Source: a virus
IMG/VR virus record: IMGVR_UViG_3300044700_000088
Location: 1 to 24,608 of that record
DNA: 24,608 nucleotides
Reading direction: 5' to 3' (one strand)
Shown: one piece after another, positions 7,337 to 16,000 of the stretch
How the letters are laid out: every line of letters starts with the position of its first letter
Numbering within the stretch: the first letter of the stretch is position 1
Program-made: the position numbers and the translations under genes
The notes under the pieces: model-generated
What the model was told of the DNA's origin: nothing
The model's input: the letters and a program-made list of their open reading frames with translations, nothing else
Databases searched by the model: none

Positions 7337-8422
7337 TTAAAACTCCAGCGCTAGCTTATATTCTATATCTACTTGTCTTCCAGAAACTTTTGTTAGGATG
7401 TCTGCTCCAGTTAGAACTGATCTACTAATTAAGCCAAAGTAGGGATCAAAGGTGTCTTCGTCATTAATTCTAATGCTGTCTAAGTATACAATTGTACTTC
7501 CGCCAGATCCTGCCGTGACTTCTACTCCAACCTTAACAATAGAAGTAAGATCTGGTGGTGTTGCCGTTGTGTTGCTAAATAAATTATTTAAGGTTAATGA
7601 TGTTATCTTATCTCCAGTTCCAGACTCTGGGGTAAAATCAACCCAACAATGTGAGGAATCAGAGCTATAAAACTTTACTCTAATTTTTGATAAGTTTGTA
7701 TCCATTTTCTTGTATGCAATTGCTATACTATCATTTACGCTATATCCCGATATGTCATAGAATGTTTGTGAATTGGTGTACTCTTTTGATCCACTTGCAA
7801 CCGCCCTAATGCCAATCATATTCTCTCCGATTTTAGATTGAAATGATTCTGAATTAAAAGTTGTTTCAGGATTAAATGATCCGTCTGTCCAATTTAAATT
7901 ATTATCAAATGAAGTTATAAACTGACTATCAAAACTATTAGTAGATTTTCTTGCTCCTGGATACAAACCAATTTCAGATATTACACCTGAGATATCCTGC
8001 GGTATAGTTGCAGAAAATATTGCTGAATAAGAAGAAGCGTATCCGCCAGATGTGTAATTCCCAGTTGAAGAAGATGCAATTGTAAATTGAGAATTTGATG
8101 CAGATGTAACTATTGCTGATGAAACATTATATTGTGTGGGAACGACTCCTGTTATTTTAACTGTCTGTCCTGGGCTGAAATTATTTTGTGCAGTATAAGT
8201 TACAGCCAATCCTGTAGATAAAAGACCTGTTATATCTGCAGACCTAATATCAATGCTGCTTAATGTTGCTGGCAATCTATAAAACTCAAACTCTAGTCTA
8301 GTGTCATTGCCAAATTGATTTACAGCAGAGCTTCCTATTCCTAGTGCTAGGTCTTTTGTTGTAAAATCAACTAGTCCCGCTAGGTGGCTTGTTAAAAATC
8401 TTTTACCAAACTTTGTTATCAT
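7337..8422 (-). CDS. Minor tail protein
   Basis: A 361-residue protein in the tail-tip cluster. Residues 1-55 have a form common in phage tail proteins of this position: a short helix, then A-L-G-I-G and D-T-R-L-E-F-E-F-Y-R-L-P. The middle (about 75-125) is a beta region with P-G-Q-T-V-K-I-T-G-V, which resembles repeats found in phage fibres. Residues 170-335 look like a jelly-roll or carbohydrate-binding fold (alternating strands, S-H-C-W-V-D-F, I-V-Y-L-D-S-I-R-I). A sugar-binding role is possible but inferred. The start ATG overlaps the TGA of the preceding gene by four bases (ATGA), so translation is coupled. I could not assign a named family. Confidence 0.7.
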   Translation of the reverse strand: MITKFGKRFLTSHLAGLVDFTTKDLALGIGSSAVNQFGNDTRLEFEFYRLPATLSSIDIRSADITGLLSTGLAVTYTAQNNFSPGQTVKITGVVPTQYNVSSAIVTSASNSQFTIASSSTGNYTSGGYASSYSAIFSATIPQDISGVISEIGLYPGARKSTNSFDSQFITSFDNNLNWTDGSFNPETTFNSESFQSKIGENMIGIRAVASGSKEYTNSQTFYDISGYSVNDSIAIAYKKMDTNLSKIRVKFYSSDSSHCWVDFTPESGTGDKITSLTLNNLFSNTTATPPDLTSIVKVGVEVTAGSGGSTIVYLDSIRINDEDTFDPYFGLISRSVLTGADILTKVSGRQVDIEYKLALEF

Positions 8423-8817
8423 AATAGCTCCACTCTTGCATTGATGGCCTTTAACTTTTGACCACTTGAATTTTTAATTTTAAATACTACTTGAACTGAT
8501 GGATTTCCTGCTGCATCATATACAACATCTTTTGATACCACCTGTATGTCTGAAAGAGATGGAGCCCCTGGAACTTCTGTAGGCTTTGTTCCATCTGCCG
8601 CTGCCGCTGCCGCTGCTGCTTCTTCTACAACAACCGTAGTGCCATCTACTTCGTTATAACTAATATCTCCTGAAGAAAGATACATTGCTCCAATTGTATT
8701 ACCAGGTATTACTTTTTTATAGTTTGGCCCCAAATCATTGTTTTCTGGAGAGTTTGAGTATAGAGCAATGGGTGCGTCTGCCGTGACGCTGGTTGTAGAT
8801 ACTCTTTTAGTTACCAT
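8419..8817 (-). CDS. Small minor tail protein with polyalanine linker
   Basis: A 132-residue protein of unknown function. Residues 1-65 are beta-rich, with a possible metal-free core (I-G-A-M-Y-L-S-S-G-D-I). A run of eight alanines (codons at 8596-8619) flanked by E-E and D-G forms a linker. The second half starts with E-V-P-G-A-P-S-L, the same kind of linker that opens Ig/FN3 domains in the 883-residue fibre, and holds a short beta domain. The ATG at 8817 has no ribosome-binding site, and a strong extended -10 ends six bases upstream, so a leaderless mRNA is predicted. The gene starts a new transcription block for the fibre genes. Confidence 0.7.
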   Translation of the reverse strand: MVTKRVSTTSVTADAPIALYSNSPENNDLGPNYKKVIPGNTIGAMYLSSGDISYNEVDGTTVVVEEAAAAAAAADGTKPTEVPGAPSLSDIQVVSKDVVYDAAGNPSVQVVFKIKNSSGQKLKAINARVELL

Positions 8818-8823
8818 ATTTTT

Positions 8824-8852
8824 ATTATACCATTTACAGACTACAATGTCCT
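8824..8852 (-). promoter_or_regulatory. Extended -10 promoter, predicted leaderless start
   Basis: On the minus strand, TATAAT (8824-8829) is preceded by ATGG, and AGGACA (8847-8852, four of six matches to TTGACA) sits 17 bases upstream. The expected start, seven bases beyond the -10, is 8817, the A of the ATG. The sequence between the -10 and the ATG is only AAAAAT, with no ribosome-binding site. The -35 overlaps the stop region of the upstream gene. Confidence 0.6.
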
Positions 8853-10670
8853 AGCTGTAATTGATGTCTCCAATCCATCCATAAATGAATTACTTACATT
8901 CATAACAACAAATTTCTGCGTTCCGTCAAGCCCATTTGAAGGATAATTAATTGTTATAATGTCTCCAACTGAGACAAGAGGGTTTCCAAATACCTGCATA
9001 TTTATAACAGACTGCTGCTTTGACCATAAGGTCTTAATCCAGTTAGACACTGCTTTGGCATCATCTTCTTTTTGTATCCACGAGGACTGAAATATTACTG
9101 GTTCTGGGTTTGAATACTCATTTACAGTTTTGTCTGTATACTCATGTTGACCCGATGTAACTACGTAGTTACCAATAACACTAAATGAGTGCAGTGATGA
9201 GTCATCTAAAGGTACCCAGGTTCCAGCGTTATTTACTAGGTAGACCTCCGCACCAAACGACGTAAGTCTGGATCCTAGTACGTTGACAAATTTATTTATT
9301 CCTAAGCTTGGGTAGAGGGGATATCCTGGCCTAGACTCATACTTAATACTAACTTTTCTAAGCTCTCTAGCAACTGTGCCAAACTCTTCTAGCTTTCCAT
9401 TTGTAAGACTTGTTTTATTAAAATTACTTAAAACCTTTTCTCCGTATAAAAAGCTTAGCATCGTATCATTAAATTGACCATTATATACATTTTGTAATAC
9501 TCCTGAGTTATATTGAGCTTCCTCAAGAGGCATAGCATAAACATAATCATAATATGCTGATCCTGTAGTGGCACACATAGATACATTAGGTGTTATAGGA
9601 AGAACCTTATCTAAAGGGTCTGTACTTGTAGCAGATGTAACATCTGTTGCTGTTATTTTAAAGTTGTTAATATAAACATCAATTACTCTTACCCCAGTGT
9701 CGCATTTTACCTTTATGTCTACTTTATAAGATGTTGCGCCTAAGATTCCAGTAAGGGTTTTTGAAATACCCTTTTGGCTGTCATTAAGCTTTTTAACTCT
9801 ACCATTAACTACTTTTATAATTTTTACTTCTTTATCATCAGTTTTATTCATGTTAGAAGTTGTTTGCATAAGAACGTAGTATCCTGACATTCCTAATAAA
9901 TCTGTAAAAAATCCCATACCGCCAGATGCGCTTACATCAGAAATACTGCTTTGAAAAAACATCCCTGTTCCAAAGGTGTAGTGCGAATAAGATGTTGAAA
10001 TTTCAAAATTCTTTGCTGCTATTGAAAATGCAGCAGGATCTTTTGAATTATTTGTAACTCTAAATAAAGATTTTTCAACTTGTCTATTTCCGCTAACTGC
10101 TGATGAAGACCCAGTAACATACTGTACTGGTGCCACTGGCTCATCTGAACCAGTATCTGCCGAAGCTGTGTTGTCTACTTTAACTCCGCTTGTCCCTGTA
10201 GATGCTGTACCTGTGGTTGTGGCTGTTCCTGTAGATCCTGGTGGAATTAAAACTGTTGTTGGAGTAGAAACAACTCCTGTAAGTGGATTATATGCTGGCA
10301 TAGTAAATCTATCTGTAATATAGGGACCAGTTACTCCAGTAAATGAAGCTCCGCTATATGCTCTTACTCTAATACTATACGTAGCTCCTGGAACTAATCC
10401 GCTTTTTGTTATTGTAGTTTGTCCTGAAGCAGAAGTGACTACGTCTGATCCTGTAGGAAAAACAAAATCTGGATCATTAATATTAAACATAGAAGCTGAT
10501 CCGCCAAAGCTTCCTGGTGTTGAAACTGGATGTTTAATAATAATTTTTATTGATGTTAAAGATACAGTCTCTATACTTATCCACGGAATTGTATAGTCTG
10601 CTGGAACTGGAGCGGTTGGAGTTGCATCGGGCCCTCCGCCATCTGTCATTAAATTAAAAAACCGTACCAT
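8841..10670 (-). CDS. Minor tail protein with FN3, lectin-like and hub-like domains
   Basis: The product has 609 residues from the ATG at 10670, which overlaps the TAA of the hub gene as TAATG. A GTG 12 bases upstream would lie inside that gene and is less likely. Residues about 20-115 form an FN3 domain (S-I-K-I-I-I, then G-A-T-Y-S-I-R-V-R-A). A T/G/S-rich linker follows (about 120-170), then a concanavalin/LamG-like sandwich (about 170-385). The C-terminal 110 residues contain G-N-P-L-V-S-V-G-D-I-I-T-I and G-L-E-T-S-I-T-A, the pattern that ends many phage tail hub proteins. The combination suggests a tail-tip protein attached to or completing the hub, with a surface-binding middle. The hub resemblance is by eye. 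Confidence 0.75.
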   Translation of the reverse strand: MVRFFNLMTDGGGPDATPTAPVPADYTIPWISIETVSLTSIKIIIKHPVSTPGSFGGSASMFNINDPDFVFPTGSDVVTSASGQTTITKSGLVPGATYSIRVRAYSGASFTGVTGPYITDRFTMPAYNPLTGVVSTPTTVLIPPGSTGTATTTGTASTGTSGVKVDNTASADTGSDEPVAPVQYVTGSSSAVSGNRQVEKSLFRVTNNSKDPAAFSIAAKNFEISTSYSHYTFGTGMFFQSSISDVSASGGMGFFTDLLGMSGYYVLMQTTSNMNKTDDKEVKIIKVVNGRVKKLNDSQKGISKTLTGILGATSYKVDIKVKCDTGVRVIDVYINNFKITATDVTSATSTDPLDKVLPITPNVSMCATTGSAYYDYVYAMPLEEAQYNSGVLQNVYNGQFNDTMLSFLYGEKVLSNFNKTSLTNGKLEEFGTVARELRKVSIKYESRPGYPLYPSLGINKFVNVLGSRLTSFGAEVYLVNNAGTWVPLDDSSLHSFSVIGNYVVTSGQHEYTDKTVNEYSNPEPVIFQSSWIQKEDDAKAVSNWIKTLWSKQQSVINMQVFGNPLVSVGDIITINYPSNGLDGTQKFVVMNVSNSFMDGLETSITARTL

Positions 10671-12541
10671 TATACTGACCACTTAACTTCATAACCGCTC
10701 CATGAATTTAATATGGTTGAGGCTGCGGCATAATGATTTGCAGGTGTTGTGTTAAATGCACCTCTTGCTTTAATTCTATATTTTCCAGTAGGCTGGTAGT
10801 TTGCAGAACCGACATTTGAAAGTCCTAGATATTTTAATACATCTGACTCTGTTGTTATCCATACCTCTGTCTTGACGCCATTGTAAACATATTCATATTG
10901 AATTGCATCATACTCTATAATTTCTGAATCAATTACAAGGTATCCGTTATACTCGTATAGAACTCTTTTGCTTTCGTAGCTATTTACTGTAATTGGAGAA
11001 AGATTTATATATCCGCCTTCCCCGATAGACACTGGAAGATCTTGATCAAGTGATAGGGCTCCCATTGAAGTATTGCCCGACTTCCACAGTGGCTGAGAGT
11101 TTCCAGTAAACTCTGAAGTGGTTACGCTATTCCATAGCACTTTGACCTGATTTGCACTCGCTAATTCATTCTTAGAAAAAGAAATTATATTAGGAAGATT
11201 AGATCCATCTGCGTTATATCTAAATGACCAGTCTACGTCTTTTGCTGAAGAGAACATATAGTCTCTTGTGTAAAACTGAAGCACATTGTTTTCATCAAAT
11301 ATAGCTGTCATTTGAGAATCTCTGCAAAGCTCTTGTATGGCATTCCACACAGGCTTACTGTCATCTGTCCACCAGAACTTTGGAGTAAATATTGAAGTGT
11401 CTGTTGCAGACATATTAAATTTATAGTTTGTAAAACCTACCGTATCAAGCAGTCTTCTTAATATTGCAGTTGTTGAATATCCTTCACAAATAATACTTGG
11501 TGCAATTACTTCTTGCAAAATTTTCGCTCCATCAAGTGCCGTTAAAGATATCTCTCCATATTCTGAGGAAGACCAGTTGTCTAGATAGAACACACCTTGA
11601 TTAATTTTTTCATAAGTCTGGTCAGAATTATATAACTTGTAGTATGGGTTTAATTCAATCTGCTTGTATAGATAAATCTTAGAGGCATCAAAAGTAAATG
11701 TTTTATCAAAGGAAATTATTTTACGTGTGGTTTCGTAGGACACAAGACCTAAAGATAAAGAGTTTGCTGAAACCTTCCCGATTGGTAGGATATCTTCTGA
11801 GCTTGTAGATGATTCTTTTGATATAGACATATCTGAAATAGCATCTGATATATCAACTACCCATTTAGGACAAAGCTCAATAACACCAATATACTTGCCT
11901 GCAACTCCTGCTGTGGTTAGCTTTAATGTGGTTATGCTTACTGGAGCACCTAGCACCGCTGGCTCTGTAGTCACCCATGCAGTTCCGTTATAATAAATAG
12001 TCAAAGTTCCAGCATCATATGTTCCAGCACCGAATGCTTTTATCTGTGAACTTGTTCCTTGTGCAACAGATGATCCATTTAAAAGTATGTTCCAGGTTCC
12101 TGGAGTTGAATGTGATATCTCAAATCTTGCAACTACTTTATTTGTTAATACTGCTTTTGGATATGTAATGGTTAAATCTACACCCGTGCTAATTGCGCTT
12201 AGCCAGTACTTGTAATATGTGTCTGCACCTGGGTAATATGTTCTATAGTTTAATGGGTATGTGCTAGCTCTTGGATCTCTATATGTTCCAGACCCAATAT
12301 CTCCTGTGATTCCATATTTAACTCCCGCTCCAATTGGTCGGTTAGCCTTGATGATTGAATCTATGGGGAATAACTTTTTAAAAGGCTTACTTCCGTCTGG
12401 CTTAACAATATCTGCGCCAGTGACGACGATGTTATCTACAAGTCTATTCATATTATACTCAACAGTACAACCTATATTTAAATTTAGATTTGTGCTTTGC
12501 TCAAGCTTTGTTTTGGCTGCAGGGCTTGCATATACTGGCAT
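10670..12541 (-). CDS. Tail hub / tip protein
   Basis: A 623-residue protein. After an N-terminal part with an embedded beta domain (about 105-215), residues 230-480 show hub-type features: a K-I-N-Q-G-V-F-Y-L-D-N-W strand, then G-E-I-S-L-T-A-L-D-G-A-K-I-L, a helix L-R-R-L-L-D-T-V-G-F and a later A-I-Q-E-L-C-R-D-S-Q-M-T-A-I-F-D-E segment. This order (strand, S-x-T-A-x-D, helix, probable dimer/trimer domain) matches the gp27/Tal-like hubs of siphophages. It should sit at the tail tip below the distal tail ring. No peptidoglycan hydrolase motif is seen in it. The start overlaps the previous stop as TAATG. Confidence 0.75.
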   Translation of the reverse strand: MPVYASPAAKTKLEQSTNLNLNIGCTVEYNMNRLVDNIVVTGADIVKPDGSKPFKKLFPIDSIIKANRPIGAGVKYGITGDIGSGTYRDPRASTYPLNYRTYYPGADTYYKYWLSAISTGVDLTITYPKAVLTNKVVARFEISHSTPGTWNILLNGSSVAQGTSSQIKAFGAGTYDAGTLTIYYNGTAWVTTEPAVLGAPVSITTLKLTTAGVAGKYIGVIELCPKWVVDISDAISDMSISKESSTSSEDILPIGKVSANSLSLGLVSYETTRKIISFDKTFTFDASKIYLYKQIELNPYYKLYNSDQTYEKINQGVFYLDNWSSSEYGEISLTALDGAKILQEVIAPSIICEGYSTTAILRRLLDTVGFTNYKFNMSATDTSIFTPKFWWTDDSKPVWNAIQELCRDSQMTAIFDENNVLQFYTRDYMFSSAKDVDWSFRYNADGSNLPNIISFSKNELASANQVKVLWNSVTTSEFTGNSQPLWKSGNTSMGALSLDQDLPVSIGEGGYINLSPITVNSYESKRVLYEYNGYLVIDSEIIEYDAIQYEYVYNGVKTEVWITTESDVLKYLGLSNVGSANYQPTGKYRIKARGAFNTTPANHYAAASTILNSWSGYEVKWSV

Positions 12542-13011
12542 TATACTTCATCCATGCTCAGGGATACGTTCCAATGTGGCTGTAAGCCTCTTTTGGCAAT
12601 TGCAAAGCTGCAGTCTGTAATAACAACTGTATACTCTTCGTACCCAGATGACTCTTGAGAGACTCCATTTTTTGCTATGTTTAATCTAATTTTAAAACTA
12701 CCTTGTCCCTGTTCTCCTAGGTAGAATGATCTTAAGTCTTCTGCTCCCCATGCACCGTCCACGGTCAGAGTTCTATATGATGGAAGCATGTCCCAGGATG
12801 TTGAAAACTTCCTTTTGTCTTTAATAAAATTCTTTCTTAAAGTTCCGTTTGATGTCCTTACCACCTTTTCAATTCTTTCAACATCAATGCTAAAGTCTGT
12901 ACGGTTGTGCTCGGTAACCTTATTAAATTGATTTACAGTTCCTGCGGGAGTTGCTAAAAGATCCTTAGCCTCTATGCTAAAGATTGAACCTCTTGGTAAT
13001 GTTAATGGCAT
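12541..13011 (-). CDS. Distal tail-like protein (tail tube end)
   Basis: A 156-residue beta-rich protein between the tape measure and the hub, the usual place of the distal tail (Dit) ring protein. It contains I-D-V-E-R-I-E-K, then K-R-K-F-S-T-S-W-D-M-L-P, then a strand G-S-F-K-I-R-L-N-I and a closing W-N-V-S-L-S-M-D. These alternating strands and the S-x-S-W-x-x-L-P motif are typical of tube-fold proteins that cap the tail tube. It is shorter than classic Dit proteins (about 200 or more residues), so it may be only the ring-forming N-terminal domain. The ATG overlaps the tape measure stop as TAATG. The family call rests on position and fold features, not on a search. Confidence 0.65.
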   Translation of the reverse strand: MPLTLPRGSIFSIEAKDLLATPAGTVNQFNKVTEHNRTDFSIDVERIEKVVRTSNGTLRKNFIKDKRKFSTSWDMLPSYRTLTVDGAWGAEDLRSFYLGEQGQGSFKIRLNIAKNGVSQESSGYEEYTVVITDCSFAIAKRGLQPHWNVSLSMDEV

Positions 13012-16000
13012 TAAGATTGTCCCCCAACTAATCTAGATCTTCCTTCTTTTGCATGAACCAAAGCCATCTCTGTCTTAAATCTTCTCATTACATCATCTGC
13101 TGTTACGTTAGTTCCATTAAGAGCAATATTAATTGAATAAGAGTTATTGTTATAAGAGCTATTTGCCCCGCCGCTCATTCCAGTAACTTGACCGCTTGCA
13201 ATATTATACTTAGGCATAGTGTCCGCATTTGGATAAACTACTCCACTTACCTTTGGAGTGAAAGGTATAAAGCCTTCTTCTTGTACTCCCAATGCATTAA
13301 TTCTATCATTTACTCCATAGGTTTGTCCAGCAACAACGGGACCGCCGCCCCATTTCTTTACAAGAACAGCTTCGTTGCCTTTACCGTTGTACCAGGCTTT
13401 CTTCTTTACATTATATGTATTGCCTTGGAATTCAAATGAATCTCCATCTTTAAATCCATACTTTGCTATAATAGCATTTCTTACGCCCTCTTCAAGAGAT
13501 CCGTCGTCTTTTGTTTGATCTTTTAAATAAATAGAAGAGTTTCCTTGGTTTGCTTTTATTGCAGCAGTAACATCTGCTTGCTCAATCTTTTTACTCTTGC
13601 TTACTGTCCCGCCCATTGCTTCCACAACCATTTTAAGGTTTGCTCCGCCTGTAATGTCTTTTCCTAGCTTGTCAAAGTTTGCTTTTGCTCCAACTGATAT
13701 TTCGCTAACTAATTTAGCAAAAGCCTGATTGCCTTCTCCTGGAGCATTTGGAAAAGATCCAACTCCAGGGACGTTTGTTACTCCGCCTCCAAGCTTTCCT
13801 TTATTTGTTTTTGAATCAACGTATTCTGGGAATGCCTGCTGAACAATATCAGAAGATTTTTCAAGTGTAGCAACTATAGTTTGAAGTCTTCCATCAAGAG
13901 CTTTCTGCCCCTCTGCTTTTTTAGTTGGATCTTTAAGCTTATCATTTTCAATTTTATCTATAGCTAGCTGGGCAAGAAGTGACTTAATACTATTTATTTC
14001 TCCAAGTGTCTCTGTTGCTGAAGCGCCTGTATTTTGTGCCTTAGTAACTGCTGCAGCCGCTGCATCTTTCTTTGCTTGATCTGCATCAAGGATAGCTTGA
14101 ATTTTTGCTTCTTCTTTTTTAGCATTAGCATCAATTTTATCTTCAGCCTTCTTTAACTGAGTTTCTTTCGTAAGCTGAGCAATTGCAATGTTTGCAGCTT
14201 CATAAGCATCTCTGTCTCCACGTGCTAGTGCGGCTTGGGCTTCTAACTTAAGCTTTTGTAGCTCAAGCTCAGTATTTTCAGTTTCTACAGTATCTCTTAA
14301 GGCCTTCTTTTTTGCATCAGCACGATCACGGATAGCTTTAATCTCATCTTGGTATCCTTTAATTCTAGCCTTGTTTAATCCAGCTTCGGTATTTGAATAC
14401 TTCTTTATTGCTTTTTCGCCTTCTTTAATGCTTGTAGTTAACTTGCCTGTTGCCTCATTTGCTTTACCTAATGCTCCAGTTGTATTTTCATTTGATGTTG
14501 AAGCAGATGCTGCCATCGAAAGTGCTTGTTGATAGGCTGCAATTCCCATTGCTTGTTCAGATGTTATATTCTTAAGATCAATATTAACTCCAGCCAGAAG
14601 CACTCTCCACTTGGCATACATTCCTGCAACAGTATCTGTGCTCTTTAATATTGCAGCAAGTTCAGGTCTTTCTTTCTTTAGGTTAGCAAGAGCTTTTTCT
14701 CCTAGTTGAGTATAGTCTGCACCGAGTTTGACAAGCTTTTCCCATTGCATTGTCATTGCCATAGACTCATCAATTGTATTTCCCTGTGCATCTTTTGTTC
14801 CTACAAGTGCAGCTGTTGCTGCATCTAGGCTTGATATTACGGTATCAATATTTGATGCAAATGCCTTTGGATCAACGTTTTCAATATCTGCAAGACTATC
14901 AATTAAGTTTTTAACGATAGCAGAAGCAGCGCTTCCCTTGTCTGTTATTGCAGTAAATCCTGTGCTAGTTATAGCACCAAGTCCTGCTCCAGCTTTATTT
15001 GATGCTTCTATAATTGCATAAATTTTATTTGTTGCATCTTGTGCAGACATACCTGCAGATACAAATTGTGCCTTTAGGTTTGCAGCAAGATCATTTACCT
15101 TGCTTGAATCTATACTATTAAATGTTCCTAGCAACTCTGGCATAGTTTCTTTTGCAGTTTTCTTTAATTCTTTTAGTTGTGCAATTGTTAATGTGAGCCC
15201 TTGTACTCCAGAACCAGTCATTGATTCGTATGCGGATATACCTTGTTGTTGTTGAAGCTTAAACTGCTCTCTTACATCCTTAATTGAGTTTGCTACATTC
15301 TTATAGCTAATTCCTGCTTCTTTAGCACCCTTTTCAGTAATGCCGTTTAACATTACATGTTCTCTTTGAGTCTCTTCTACTTCTTTGCGCCACTTCTTAT
15401 AAGCAAATACAGCAAGTCCAACTGCAGTAACAACTGCACCAACTGGACCAACTCTAAATAATAGACCCATTGCTTTACCAGCAATATTTGCTATTCCAGA
15501 AAGTGTTCTTAAATTTGTCATCAGCTTGCCAATTAGTGGCATAATCTTTTGTAGAGGAAGCCAAGGAAGAATATTTGCAGCCATTGTTACTCCAGTACCA
15601 ACGTTGCCGCCTATAGATTGTCCTAGCATTGATCCGCCCATCATCATTCCCATTTGAGCACCGATGCCCATTCCGCCGCCTTCTGGGCGATTTAGCATTC
15701 CTTGTCCAACAAACCCCTTGCTAGATTGAGATTTAAATCCAGAAAGAAAGCCGCCATTCTTAAAGCGTGGGATATCCATTCCTCCAACCAGACCGCCGTT
15801 CTTGTATCCAACTAATCCGCCGTCTTTGTGTCCTCTCATCCATTTTTGATTCAAAGCAATTGATCTTGGATCTGGTGCAAGTGGTGCACGACTTAGTTTG
15901 TTTTTTACCATGCTCATTAAGAAATTCATTTTTGAAATTGGTCGTGCCACACCCATATGACCTTTTTGAGTTTTAAATACTTGAGATATAGTATTGCCCT

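Noticed and set aside
10671-10682. GTG start four codons upstream for the 609-residue protein
   Set aside because: It lies inside the hub gene without a ribosome-binding site; the TAATG junction at 10670 fits the pattern of neighbouring genes.
14728-15021. Plus-strand reading frame within the tape measure region
   Set aside because: It is antisense to the tape measure coiled and helical region, with no promoter or ribosome-binding site; its composition reflects the complement of Ala/Lys/Glu codons.
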